From Sphingomonas sp. 3P27F8 (GTDB taxonomy: Bacteria > Pseudomonadota > Alphaproteobacteria > Sphingomonadales > Sphingomonadaceae), in the NCBI RefSeq assembly GCF_005502745.1, contig NZ_SCNL01000010.1:62001-126000 (forward strand): a DNA stretch of 64,000 bases, read 5' to 3'. The position numbers were made by a program, and so were the translations under genes. Below the pieces are notes generated by a model. That model made no database searches, had not been told where the DNA came from, and saw nothing but the letters and a program-made list of their open reading frames with translations. Below, piece after piece: positions 1 to 8,690 of the stretch. Each line of letters starts with the position of its first letter. Positions within the stretch are counted from its first letter, which is position 1.

Positions 1-2
1 TG

Positions 3-143
3 CCCGAAAACGCGATCGCGCGGCATCGTCGGACTACAGAATTGCGCGATCTGCTCCACCGATTGCTCGGTGTCGGGAATGAACCCGCCGATGGTCAGGA
101 CGACGGCGACACCGCTCGATTTCTCGGAGGACAAAATGGGTGA
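3..143 (+). CDS. 3' end of an upstream gene (product not recognised)
   Basis: One frame is open from the left edge to a TGA at 141-143. It would encode the last ~46 residues of a protein that begins outside the window. Its stop overlaps the ATG of the next nitroreductase by a few bases, as happens in co-transcribed genes. The fragment is polar and rich in Arg and Asp, with no motif I recognise. Upstream of an ssuD-like gene an acyl-CoA-dehydrogenase-like or second luciferase-like monooxygenase would be plausible, but that is inference. Confidence 0.3.
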   Translation, partial: PENAIARHRRTTELRDLLHRLLGVGNEPADGQDDGDTARFLGGQNG

Positions 144-1017
144 CGTGACCAAGATGTTAAGCCGGCCGGGAGCCGACGCGCATCCTTCGGACGATATGGA
201 CGCGCGCCTCGGCCAGCGCCTCTACGATCGCTACCGCGAGCCACTCGACCTTCCGCACGGCTGGAACGAGACGCTCGACACCATATTTGCCCACCGATCG
301 GTGCGAGCTTTTCTGCCCGATCCTGTGCCGTCCGGCACGATAGAGCTACTGACGGCGGCGGCACAGTCGGCTGCCACCTCATCCAATCTCCAGCCGTGGA
401 GCGTTGTCGCGGTCGAGGATCCGGAGCGCAAGGCACGGCTCGCCGCGCTGGCCGGAAATCAGAAGCAGATCATCGAGGCGCCGCTGCTTTTGGCTTGGAT
501 CGTCGATCATCACCGCCTGAGCCAGATCGGCGAGGAACTGGGAACGCCCACTGATGGTCTGCACTTCCTTGAAAGCTTCCTGCTCGCTGCGGTCGACACT
601 TCGCTCGCCGCACAAAATGCCGTCGTCGCGCTGGAGTCGATCGGCCTTGGCGGCTGCTACATCGGCGGTATCCGCAATCACCCCGCTGAGGTCGCCGCCG
701 AGCTTGGCCTGCCACCGCGGTCGTTCGCGCTGTTCGGTCTGACGATTGGCTATCCCGATCCCGCAGCGCGCGCGTCGGTAAAGCCGCGTCTGCCGCAGAA
801 AGCCGTGCTGTTTCGCGAGCGCTATGGCTCGCTCGAAGGCGGCCCCCGCCTGCCGGTTGGCTACGATGCGCGGCTGCGAAGTTTCCAGCGCGAGCAGCAC
901 ATGCCCGAGCGCGACTGGTCCCAGCAGGCCAGCCAGCGCGTGCGCGGGATCGATTCGCTCGCCGGACGGCATGTGCTGCGCGACGTCCTCCACCGTCTCG
1001 GCTTCCGCCTCGAATAG
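136..1017 (+). CDS. Nitroreductase / NAD(P)H-flavin oxidoreductase (NfsA/Frp-like)
   Basis: FMN-dependent nitroreductase-fold enzyme of about 293 residues. The family signature 'HRSVRAF' lies near residue 52 and is followed by the 'SSNLQPWSVVAV' flavin-binding stretch. The glycine-rich 'ESIGLGGCYIGGIR' segment of NfsA/Frp-type enzymes comes later. I chose the ATG at 136 because GGAGG lies at 126-130 with 5-base spacing; an in-frame GTG at 70 lacks such a site. It is 36 bases upstream of an ssuD-like monooxygenase, so a role supplying reduced FMN is plausible. Direct reduction of nitro compounds or quinones is the alternative. Confidence 0.85.
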   Translation: MGDVTKMLSRPGADAHPSDDMDARLGQRLYDRYREPLDLPHGWNETLDTIFAHRSVRAFLPDPVPSGTIELLTAAAQSAATSSNLQPWSVVAVEDPERKARLAALAGNQKQIIEAPLLLAWIVDHHRLSQIGEELGTPTDGLHFLESFLLAAVDTSLAAQNAVVALESIGLGGCYIGGIRNHPAEVAAELGLPPRSFALFGLTIGYPDPAARASVKPRLPQKAVLFRERYGSLEGGPRLPVGYDARLRSFQREQHMPERDWSQQASQRVRGIDSLAGRHVLRDVLHRLGFRLE

Positions 1018-1053
1018 CCATTACCACCCATACGCAAGTGACGGAGTAATCCC

Positions 1054-2166
1054 ATGTCGAACCCAACCGAGTTCCTGTGGTATATCCCCAACCAGATCGA
1101 GGGCGGCCATCGCGGCGACGTCATCGACGGCGATCCGAGCAGCCTCGACACGTTGACGCGCCATGCCGTGGCGCTCGAGGAGCATGGCTGGAAGGGCGCG
1201 CTGCTTGGCACCAGCTGGGGCCGCCCCGACACTTTCACCGTGGCGACCGCGATCACCGCGCGAACCAGAACCTTTGAACCGCTGATCGCGATCCGGCCGG
1301 GATATTGGCGCCCGGCGAACTTCGCCTCCGCTGCCGCCACGCTCGATCAGTTGAGCGAAGGCCGCGTGCGAATCAACATCGTCTCGGGCCAGGACAATCT
1401 GGCGGCTTATGGCGACAGTGAAGGCGATCAGGCGCATCGCTATGGCCGCACCAAGGATTTCATGCGTCTGGTGCGCCGGTTGTGGACCGAAACGGATGTG
1501 ACGTTCGACAGCGAGCATTTCAGCGTTACCAACTCGACCGTGGCGCCGCGCATCACCCCGCGCGGTGATCGCCTTCACCCCCGGCTCTATTTTGGTGGCG
1601 CGTCCGAAGCGGCCGAGCGCGTCGCGGCGACCGAGGCTGATGTACAGCTGTTCTGGGGCGAACCACTGGATGGCGTCGCCGAACGCATCGCGCGGCTGAA
1701 GTCGCTGAGCCGCGACCTGGATCGAGACCTTCCGCCACTCCAGTTTGGGCTGCGCATTACGACGCTGGTGCGCGACACAACCGAGCAAGCCTGGAACGAC
1801 GCTGAAGCCAAGGTCGACGAAATGGCCGCCAAGCATGGCCAGGTGGACGAGCATCGCCGATCCAAAGCAGTCGGTCAGCAGCGATTGCTCGACCTTCACT
1901 CGCGCGGCGAAGTGCTCGACGACAATCTCTATACGGCGCCCGGCCGTTACGGCGGCGGGGGCGCGGGCACGACCTGGCTGGTCGGATCGGCACAGGACGT
2001 TGCCAACTCGCTCAATAAATACCGAGCGCTCGGAATCGACCACTTCGTTCTGTCCGATACGCCCTATCTTTCGGAAATCGGGCGTCAGGGCGATCAGCTT
2101 CTGCCGCTCTTGCGCGATACGCCTTCGCAAGTGGAGCGCGAACTGGCCCGCGCCGCGCAGGTATGA
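1054..2166 (+). CDS. ssuD: FMNH2-dependent alkanesulfonate monooxygenase (SsuD-like)
   Basis: Luciferase-like monooxygenase of 370 residues, close to the ~380 usual for SsuD. Family segments visible are 'WYIPNQIEGGHRGD' at the N-terminus, 'LLGTSWGRPDTF' near residue 50, 'AIRPGYWRPANFA' near 80, and 'RINIVSGQD' near 105. 'GGASEAAERVAA' and the C-terminal 'HFVLSDTPYLSEI' follow. SsuD splits alkanesulfonates into an aldehyde and sulfite using reduced FMN. ATG 1054 has ACGGAG 7 bases upstream. It lies between a flavin-dependent reductase and a soxCD pair, which fits removal of the sulfite it releases. Related sulfone monooxygenases (SfnG) are the main alternative. Confidence 0.88.
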   Translation: MSNPTEFLWYIPNQIEGGHRGDVIDGDPSSLDTLTRHAVALEEHGWKGALLGTSWGRPDTFTVATAITARTRTFEPLIAIRPGYWRPANFASAAATLDQLSEGRVRINIVSGQDNLAAYGDSEGDQAHRYGRTKDFMRLVRRLWTETDVTFDSEHFSVTNSTVAPRITPRGDRLHPRLYFGGASEAAERVAATEADVQLFWGEPLDGVAERIARLKSLSRDLDRDLPPLQFGLRITTLVRDTTEQAWNDAEAKVDEMAAKHGQVDEHRRSKAVGQQRLLDLHSRGEVLDDNLYTAPGRYGGGGAGTTWLVGSAQDVANSLNKYRALGIDHFVLSDTPYLSEIGRQGDQLLPLLRDTPSQVERELARAAQV

Positions 2167-2181
2167 CCGGAAGCCGAACTG

Positions 2182-3435
2182 TTGCGGGAGGAATCTGAAG
2201 AGCGTGTCGCCGGGGGCGGGCTGCTCCACCGGCGCGCGCTGCTCGTTGGCGGCGCGGCGGCTATCGGTGGGCTGATTACGGGCGTCCATGCCGCGGTCAG
2301 CACGCGATCGCCCCTGTCGATGCTCACGCCCGGCGCACCGCTTTCAGGGTTCGATGGGCGTGATCGATCGCCAGATGGGCTCCAGCGCATCGTGCCGGAC
2401 CTGCCATTTGCCGGCACCGGTTCGTCGCGCACGCCGCTTCAGTTGCTGAAGGGGACGATCACACCGAACGGCCTGCACTTCGAGCGCCATCACAACGGCA
2501 TTCCAGCAATCGATCCGGCAGCTCACGAACTGCTCATCCACGGACTGGCGCGCAAACCCTTGCTGTTTCGCTACGAGGATTTGCTGCGCTACCGCCGCGA
2601 AACGCGCATCCTGTTCATCGAGTGCTCGGGTAATAGCGGCGGACTTGGTGCGGCGGAGCCATTGCAGGCCAGCGCCGGCCAGCTCAATGGGCTATTATCG
2701 TGCTCCGAATGGTCCGGCGTGAAGCTGTCGACGCTGCTCGACGAGGTAGGCATTGCGCCCGGCGCGCGCTGGATACAGGCGGAGGGCGCCGATGCGGCGG
2801 GGATGACGCGCAGCATTCCGCTGTCGATTGCGCTCGACGACGCCATGATCGCGCTGTTCCAGAACGGTCAACCGATCGAGCCGGCGCAGGGCTTTCCAAT
2901 GCGGCTGCTGTTGCCCGGGATTGAGGGCAACGCCTCGATCAAATGGCTCAGGCGCCTGAAGCTGATGGCAGGGCCTGCCTTTTCGCGGGAGGAGACGTCG
3001 AAATATACCGATCTGCGAGCCGACGGTAAGGCCGACATGTTCTCACTCAGGATGGGCGTCAAATCGATCATTCTCCATCCTTCGTTCGGGCTCGATGTGC
3101 CGGGACCGGGCTATTACGAGATCAGCGGTCTCGCTTGGTCGGGTCGCGGCCGGATACGGAAGGTTGAGGTATCGGCCGATGGTGGCGCAAGCTGGGCGGA
3201 GGCCGCACTTGAGGGCGCAGCGTTGCCGCACGCGCTGACGCGGTTTGTTATGCCGTGGCGCTGGGCCGGCAATCCCGCGACCCTGATGAGCCGCGCGACG
3301 GACGAAACCGGCGCCGTGCAGCCCCGGCGTGATCTATGGCTCGCCAAATATGGCGGCGGTCAAGGTTATCACAGCAACGCGGTGCAGAGTTGGCGCGTCG
3401 ATCCGACGGGCAAGGTCATGAACGTCTATGCCTAA
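2182..3435 (+). CDS. soxC: Sulfite dehydrogenase molybdopterin subunit, SoxC family
   Basis: Molybdopterin oxidoreductase of the sulfite oxidase family, ~417 residues. A twin-arginine signal ('HRRALLVGGAAAIGG') indicates folded export to the periplasm. SoxC-type hallmarks are 'ITPNGLHFERHHNGIP' near residue 95, 'FIECSGNSGG' with the molybdenum-ligating Cys near 150, 'LLPGIEGNASIKWLRRL' near 250, and a C-terminal Mo-co dimerisation domain ('GRGRIRKVEVSADGG'). The start appears to be TTG 2182, because an in-frame stop lies just upstream at 2164-2166 and no ATG or GTG fits. It overlaps soxD by 8 bases. Next to ssuD it probably oxidises sulfite to sulfate, rather than acting in a full thiosulfate-oxidising Sox system, which is absent here. 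Confidence 0.88.
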   Translation: MREESEERVAGGGLLHRRALLVGGAAAIGGLITGVHAAVSTRSPLSMLTPGAPLSGFDGRDRSPDGLQRIVPDLPFAGTGSSRTPLQLLKGTITPNGLHFERHHNGIPAIDPAAHELLIHGLARKPLLFRYEDLLRYRRETRILFIECSGNSGGLGAAEPLQASAGQLNGLLSCSEWSGVKLSTLLDEVGIAPGARWIQAEGADAAGMTRSIPLSIALDDAMIALFQNGQPIEPAQGFPMRLLLPGIEGNASIKWLRRLKLMAGPAFSREETSKYTDLRADGKADMFSLRMGVKSIILHPSFGLDVPGPGYYEISGLAWSGRGRIRKVEVSADGGASWAEAALEGAALPHALTRFVMPWRWAGNPATLMSRATDETGAVQPRRDLWLAKYGGGQGYHSNAVQSWRVDPTGKVMNVYA

Positions 3436-4042
3436 ACAGGTCGTCATTATCGGCGGTATCCTGGCCGGCGCCGCATTGCTCTCGCTCGGCAGGTTCCCGT
3501 CGATCATCGGCGATCAAGAACGTGGGCGCCCGGCCTCCGAAGAGGTGATCCACCGGATGGAGATCACCGTCGCCGGGGATGGCACTGGCCTGCCGGCCGG
3601 CACGGGATCCGTCGCTGAAGGCAGGGCAATCTTCAATCAGAAATGCGCCGCATGCCACGGCCCGGCAGGGCGTGGTGGAGTAGCCGACCGGCTGACTGGC
3701 GGAATCGATACGCTCACCGGCCCGAAGCCGATAAAGACCATTGCCAGCTACTGGCCCTACGCGCCCACTCTGTTCGACTATATCCGCCGCGCGATGCCCC
3801 TCACCGCACCACAGTCCCTGAAAGACCGCGAGGTTTACGCCCTCGTAGCCTATCTGCTTTCCATCGATGGCATCGTCGCCGCCGACGCCAGGCTGGATGC
3901 GCGAAGCCTCGCGCGGATCCGTATGCCGAACCGCGACGGTTTCGTCAGCCTGGAGAACAAGGCCTTCGACGGTAATATCGAGCGGAAGCAACACCCATCG
4001 TCCAGTTCGCGCGTTGTGCCCCAAGCAGCAGCACATCCGTGA
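3428..4042 (+). CDS. soxD: Cytochrome c subunit of sulfite dehydrogenase, SoxD-like
   Basis: A 204-residue c-type cytochrome with an N-terminal hydrophobic export/anchor segment ('VVIIGGILAGAALLSL') and one CAACH haem site near residue 73. SoxD-like text follows: 'GSVAEGRAIFNQKCAACHG', 'IASYWPYAPTLFDYIRRAMP', 'LKDREVYALVAYLLS' and 'RMPNRDGF'. It would take electrons from the SoxC-like subunit and pass them to the respiratory chain. It is shorter than the two-haem SoxD of Paracoccus and carries a single haem motif. The gene overlaps soxC by 8 bases, so the two are very likely translated together. Confidence 0.87.
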   Translation: MPKQVVIIGGILAGAALLSLGRFPSIIGDQERGRPASEEVIHRMEITVAGDGTGLPAGTGSVAEGRAIFNQKCAACHGPAGRGGVADRLTGGIDTLTGPKPIKTIASYWPYAPTLFDYIRRAMPLTAPQSLKDREVYALVAYLLSIDGIVAADARLDARSLARIRMPNRDGFVSLENKAFDGNIERKQHPSSSSRVVPQAAAHP

Positions 4043-4164
4043 AAACTAGCTTTGTCGCTGGTAACGCTTGGTGGTCGCACGCGACTTCGTAGGTGCTGGA
4101 CGCGATGCTCCGCATCGGTTGAGAACGGACAAGCGCCCGCCGCAGCTGGGCATCAGGCTTGATC

Positions 4165-4545
4165 TAAACCGAAGGTCAACCGGACAGGCGGATGCAGGCA
4201 TGGTCCCCGTGCAGGGGCCGGACCGACGCCGAACCGCTCGCGTGCCACGCGCTTGCCCTCGGCAGGGGCTGTGCCAGCAGCGGCTTCACGCGGCGCTGCT
4301 TGGCGAGCATACCTTCCGATTGGGCGACGATCACCTTCGGCCCGCGTTCCGGCGTGGTCAGCCCTCCCGCTACGTGTCCCGCATCCGCGCCACGTCATCG
4401 GATGCGTCAGTGTCCGCACCCACGTGATCCCGATCCCACGCGCCGCTTTCTCGTTCGGATTGTTGGTGCGACGCGTCAGATTCTGCGCGCGCGATGGCAG
4501 GATATCCTGATGCGGATAGTCACGGCGCGACCTGCGCCCGGCGTG
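4165..4545 (-). pseudogene. Decayed fragment of indolepyruvate:ferredoxin oxidoreductase (iorA-like)
   Basis: On the minus strand, pieces of one protein appear in order but in different frames. 'QDILPSRAQNLTRRTNNPNE' and 'KAARGIGITWVRTLTHP' are near 4500-4410, 'KVIVAQSEGMLAKQRRVKPLL' is at 4339-4280, 'AEGKRVARERFGVGP' at about 4265-4220, and 'GDHACIRLSG' after it. These match the stretch before the C-terminal ferredoxin domain of the IorA-type 2-oxoacid oxidoreductase. Frameshifts and stops break it, and the rest of the gene is missing. This explains most of the 763-base stretch without an intact gene between 4043 and 4805. Confidence 0.8.
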
Positions 4546-4677
4546 GCGATCGCGATCGGCACTCAGCCGTTCCTGATGACGCGCGCCGAACCTTCCAGCA
4601 TCTCGCTGACGGACCGGAAAAAAAGGGGCGCCGCGGAGAGGTTGACAAAAACCGGCGCAGCACGGATCAGTTCGACA

Positions 4678-4697
4678 ATTAAGCGAATAGACTTAAT
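4678..4697. promoter_or_regulatory. Small inverted repeat upstream of nitroreductase (possible operator)
   Basis: ATTAAG (4678-4683) and CTTAAT (4692-4697) form a 6-8-6 inverted repeat about 110 bases upstream of the nitroreductase start. A TTGACA hexamer at 4642-4647 lies just before it, without a convincing -10 at the right distance. It could be a regulator site, but it is short and unproven. Confidence 0.25.
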
Positions 4698-4805
4698 GTG
4701 GAGAGAGCATGAAAGCACGCTGCGGCACCCTGGCTATCGGAGCGTATCGTGCGCGCGCGCCGGCCGGCCCCGAGCCCCTCTCGCCGCCCCGTGGGGAGGC
4801 CAGCT

Positions 4806-5483
4806 ATGCTGTTTGACGAAGTCGTGCTGGGTCGCCGGAGCATTCGCGGATACAAGCCCGATCCTGTGCCAAGGGCGCTGATCGAGGAGATCATCGCGCT
4901 CGCCACCCGCGCGCCCTCGTCAATGAATACGCAGCCGTGGAATTTCTACGTCATCACCGGTGCGCCGCTCGATCGCATCCGCCTGGGCAATAGCGAGCGC
5001 ATGGCCGCCGGCGTGCCGCAATCGCGCGAATTCCGCACCGGCCAGCCATTTGCCGGGCCGCATCGCGAACGGCAGGTGGATGTCGCCAAGCAGCTGTTCG
5101 GCGCGATGGGCATCGCCCGCGACGATCAGGCGCTTCGGCAAGACTGGGTGATGCGCGGTTTCCGGCAGTTCGATGCCCCGGTCTGCATCATCGTCACCTA
5201 TGATCGCGTCCTCGACGGAAGCGACGATACCCCGTTCGATTGCGGTGCCGTGACCAATGCATTGGTGATGGCGGCATGGTCGCGCGGGCTGGGCACGGTC
5301 ATCAACAGCCAGGGGATCATGCAATCCCCGGTAGTGCGCGAGCATGCCGGCATCCGCGAGGATCAGGTGATCCTGAAGAGCATCGCGCTCGGCTGGCCGG
5401 ATGATGATTTCCCCGCGAACGCCGTGGTGTCGAACCGGAAGGCGGTGAGCGAAACGGCGGTGTTCGTGGGGTTCGAGGGCTGA
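4806..5483 (+). CDS. Nitroreductase family protein (PnbA/benzoquinone reductase type)
   Basis: FMN nitroreductase-fold protein of ~225 residues. The signature 'RRSIRGYKPDPVPRALIEEI' is followed by 'APSSMNTQPWNFYV', which binds FMN phosphate, and 'QGIMQSPVVREHAGI' and 'IALGWPDDDFPAN' lie near the C-terminus. The chosen ATG at 4806 has GGGGAGG at 4793-4799, and the encoded protein then begins at the usual place for the family. An upstream in-frame start at 4749 would add an arginine/proline-rich tail that looks non-coding. The gene lies 26 bases before an acyl-CoA ligase and probably shares its operon. Substrate unknown: quinones, nitroaromatics or enoate-type compounds are possible. Confidence 0.85.
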   Translation: MLFDEVVLGRRSIRGYKPDPVPRALIEEIIALATRAPSSMNTQPWNFYVITGAPLDRIRLGNSERMAAGVPQSREFRTGQPFAGPHRERQVDVAKQLFGAMGIARDDQALRQDWVMRGFRQFDAPVCIIVTYDRVLDGSDDTPFDCGAVTNALVMAAWSRGLGTVINSQGIMQSPVVREHAGIREDQVILKSIALGWPDDDFPANAVVSNRKAVSETAVFVGFEG

Positions 5484-5509
5484 AGCGCGCCAAGCGAGAG
5501 GATCGAAGA

Positions 5510-7219
5510 GTGCATTATACTGAGCTTCTGCAAGCCCGTCGTGAACTAACCGGTCCTGGCGGTCCGTTTGAGATCGTGGAGGCGGACGTTCTGGGCCACC
5601 GTCTGCGCGCGTACAAGAACCTGCCGAATTCGGTGCGCGACATGTGGCTCTCGACCGCGCAGTTCGGCGACAGCCCCTATCTCGTCTATCAGGACGAGCG
5701 GATCACCTATCGCGAGGCGCACGTGCGGGTGAATGCGGTGGCTGGATGGCTATGGGCGCAAGGGGTGCGTCCCGGCGACCGCGTGGCGATCGCGATGCGC
5801 AACTATCCCGAATGGTTGCTTGTCTACTGGGCATGCGTATCGATCGGCGTGGCCGCCGTTGGCATGAACGCGTGGTGGACCGGTGAGGAAATGGCCTACG
5901 CGCTCGCCGACTCCCGGCCAAAGGTGATGTTCCTTGATGCCGAACGCCTGGCGCGTTTCAACGAGCGACCGGAGCTTGCAGGCACTGTCACCCTTGTCGG
6001 CGTGCGGGTGCCGGACTCGGCCTTGCGTGCCTCGCCGCAGATCACGACCTGGGCCCAGGTCGCGGCGCACGGCGGCGAGATGCCCGATGCGGCGGTCGAT
6101 CCCGACGACGACGCCTGCATCTTCTATACCTCGGGCACCACCGGTTTTCCCAAGGGCGCGCAGCTAACCCACCGCGGCTGCCTCACCAATTTGTTCAACA
6201 TCATGTTCGCGGGTGCATCGACGGCGCTGGCGATGCAACGCGCGACCGGCATCGCGCCGCCCGCCGAACCTCCCGCGCCGCCGGTAACGCTGCTGACCAC
6301 GCCGCTTTTCCACGTCACCGCCAACAATTGCGGCAGCAATGCGACTACCGCGGCCGGCGGCAAGCTGGTGCTGATGTATCGCTGGGATGCGGGCGAGGCG
6401 CTGCGCCTGATCGAGCGTGAAAGGGTCAGCTCGATGAGCGGTGTGCCGACGATGGCGCGTGAACTTATCAATCACCCCGATTTCGCTGCCACCGACACCT
6501 CCAGCCTGGTGGCTTTATCCGGCGGTGGCGCGCAGGTGCCCCCCGATCTCGTGCTGAAGATCGAGGCGCAGGTAAGCAGCGCGCGTCCCAGCACCGGCTA
6601 TGGCATGACCGAGACGTGCGGCATCATCACCTCCGTCGCCGGGGACTTTTTCGTCGACAAGCCCGACAGCGCCGGGCCCCCCATGCCCAGCTTCGAGGCG
6701 AAGTGCGTGGATGATGACGGGAACGAGGTGCCGCAGGGCGCGATCGGCGAATTGTGGGTGAAGGGCGCCGCCGTCATCAAGGGTTATATCAACCGGCCCG
6801 AGGCGACAGCCGCCACGATCACCGATGGCTGGCTGCATACCGGCGATATCGCGCGGATCGACGAGGACGGCTTCATCTTCGTCGTGGATCGCAAGAAGGA
6901 TATGGTGCTGCGCGGCGGCGAGAACGTCTATTGCGCAGAGGTGGAGGCGGGCATCTATCGGCATCCTGCGATCGCGGAATGCTGCGTGTTCGGCATTCCC
7001 GATGAACGGCTGGGCGAAGAGGTTGGCGCGGCGGTCGTGCTCAAACAGGGCGAGAGCATCACGCTCGATGCACTGCGCGATCATTGCTCGGTGCTGATGG
7101 CCAGGCATAAGGTGCCGCGCCACATCTGGCTGCTGGATGAAGCGCTGCCGCGCAACGCCAGCGGCAAATTCCTCAAACGCGAAGTGCGTGATCGGCTAAT
7201 CCCCACTCTCGCCGTCTAG
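5510..7219 (+). CDS. AMP-forming acyl-CoA synthetase / ligase
   Basis: Class I adenylate-forming enzyme of 569 residues. The AMP-binding P-loop 'YTSGTTGFPKG' lies near residue 206, 'STGYGMTET' (A5 motif) near 363, 'GWLHTGDIARIDEDGF' (A7) near 440, 'DRKKDMVLRGGENV' (A8) near 465, and the A10 lysine segment 'NASGKFLKREVR' at the C-terminus. It activates a carboxylic acid to its CoA thioester. The start is GTG 5510 with GAGAGGA just upstream. It follows a nitroreductase by 26 bases. A medium or long chain fatty acid, or an aromatic acid, could be the substrate; the sequence does not settle this. Confidence 0.88.
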   Translation: MHYTELLQARRELTGPGGPFEIVEADVLGHRLRAYKNLPNSVRDMWLSTAQFGDSPYLVYQDERITYREAHVRVNAVAGWLWAQGVRPGDRVAIAMRNYPEWLLVYWACVSIGVAAVGMNAWWTGEEMAYALADSRPKVMFLDAERLARFNERPELAGTVTLVGVRVPDSALRASPQITTWAQVAAHGGEMPDAAVDPDDDACIFYTSGTTGFPKGAQLTHRGCLTNLFNIMFAGASTALAMQRATGIAPPAEPPAPPVTLLTTPLFHVTANNCGSNATTAAGGKLVLMYRWDAGEALRLIERERVSSMSGVPTMARELINHPDFAATDTSSLVALSGGGAQVPPDLVLKIEAQVSSARPSTGYGMTETCGIITSVAGDFFVDKPDSAGPPMPSFEAKCVDDDGNEVPQGAIGELWVKGAAVIKGYINRPEATAATITDGWLHTGDIARIDEDGFIFVVDRKKDMVLRGGENVYCAEVEAGIYRHPAIAECCVFGIPDERLGEEVGAAVVLKQGESITLDALRDHCSVLMARHKVPRHIWLLDEALPRNASGKFLKREVRDRLIPTLAV

Positions 7220-8526
7220 TCGCTCCCCGTTTCCCGCAGCAACCGGGGGAAACGCACACCGAGCGCGGCAGCGCGGTAGAGATAGCTGGCCAGCAGCGCG
7301 ATCCAGACGCCGGCGACACCGTGCCGCCGGAGCAAAGCGTCGGTCGCGAGATAGAGCGCCAGCGCGAGCAGCGCCGCATTTCGCAGCGCTCGCCCGCGCG
7401 TCGCGCCGATGAAGATGCCATCCAGCCACCAGCTCGGCATCCCGATCAGCGGCACCAGCGCGCAGAATGGCAACATCGCCATAGCTTGCGCCTGCACCGC
7501 CGGGTCGCGCGTGATGAGCGCGATCAGCCACGGGCCGCCAGCCGCGATGCCGGCAGCGAACAACACGCCGCCCGCCAGCGAGAATTCACCCGTAAGCCGC
7601 GCGGCACGCAGCAGGTTGGCGCGCGATCCCGCCCCGATCGCCGCGCCAACCCGCGCCTCGGCGACGAACGCGAAGCCGTCGAGGACGAACGCGCTGACGC
7701 TGACGAACTGCATCAACACATGATTGGCGGCAAGCGGCACCGCGCCCAGCCGCGCGCCGGAACGGGTGAACCAGGTGAACAGAAGCAACAGAGCCACAGT
7801 GCGGATCATGATATCCGCGTTCACCGACAGCAGGCGGCGGAATGCTCCCGGCGCGAATATCGTTGGTCGCCCAATCCGCCACCAACTCGATCCCAGCACC
7901 TGCCGCGCGGCCCACAAGCCGCTTCCCAGCGCGATCCATTCAGCGATCGAGGTGCCGATGCCAGCGCCCCACGGGCCAAGCCCCAGCCCGGCGACGAACA
8001 GCACGTCGAGCACGATATTGACGCCGTTGAACGCCACCTGGCACGCCAGCGCCAGCCGCGTGCGCCCAAGGCCGAGCAACCAGCCGTTGAGCACATAGAA
8101 GCCCAACGCCGCCGGCGCACCAAACAGGCGCGCCGCCGTAAAGTCGTGCGCGGCCCTCGCCGCCGCCGCTGGCACGTGCATCAGTTCCAGCGCAGTCGGA
8201 ACGATTAGCGGCGAAAGCAGCAGCAGCGCCGCTCCGAGCAAGATGCCGAGCAACAGCGCCCGCACCAGCAGCACACGCAATTCCGCCGCGTCGCCAGCGC
8301 CCAGCGCCTGCGCGCTGAGGCCGGTCACGCCCATGCGCAGGAAGCCGAAGGTCCAGAAGATCAAGCTGACGGTCGTGACCCCCAAAGCGACACCCGCCAG
8401 CATCGCGGCGTCGCCGGTACGCCCGATCACCGCCGTATCCACCACCCCGACCAGCGGCACCAGCGCCTGGCCAAGGATGATCGGCCACGCCTGGGCAAAG
8501 ATATCGCGTCGATCGAATCCGCTCAT
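7216..8526 (-). CDS. MATE family efflux transporter (DinF-like)
   Basis: A 436-residue, very hydrophobic inner-membrane protein with about twelve predicted helices. The N-terminus 'FAQAWPIILGQALVPLVGVVDTAVIG' is the MATE/DinF signature, and 'GFLRMGVTGLSAQALGAGD' follows. It should export cationic drugs or other small molecules using Na+ or H+. The stop codon overlaps the stop of the convergent acyl-CoA ligase gene by four bases. The upstream neighbour at 8691 is divergent, so the 164-base gap between them must carry both promoters. Confidence 0.87.
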   Translation of the reverse strand: MSGFDRRDIFAQAWPIILGQALVPLVGVVDTAVIGRTGDAAMLAGVALGVTTVSLIFWTFGFLRMGVTGLSAQALGAGDAAELRVLLVRALLLGILLGAALLLLSPLIVPTALELMHVPAAAARAAHDFTAARLFGAPAALGFYVLNGWLLGLGRTRLALACQVAFNGVNIVLDVLFVAGLGLGPWGAGIGTSIAEWIALGSGLWAARQVLGSSWWRIGRPTIFAPGAFRRLLSVNADIMIRTVALLLLFTWFTRSGARLGAVPLAANHVLMQFVSVSAFVLDGFAFVAEARVGAAIGAGSRANLLRAARLTGEFSLAGGVLFAAGIAAGGPWLIALITRDPAVQAQAMAMLPFCALVPLIGMPSWWLDGIFIGATRGRALRNAALLALALYLATDALLRRHGVAGVWIALLASYLYRAAALGVRFPRLLRETGSD

Positions 8527-8690
8527 GCCGCGCGAAATCCCATGAACGCGGCGGGTGCGCCACTATCGATCGACGACTGCATGCACATTTGCAGGGGCGC
8601 GACACCTCGCGGCAGTTGCGCGTGCCCGCCGGGGCGCTACCGTTCGGTGCCGCGCGCCCGCGCCATAGCGACCCGGAAAGGCCAAACGAC

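Noticed and set aside
4192..4881. Long plus-strand open frames (4068-4427, 4192-4881) between soxD and the nitroreductase
   Set aside because: They lie opposite the decayed iorA fragment, have no ribosome site and read as low-complexity Arg/Pro/Ala sequence. The GC-rich decay of the minus strand explains them.
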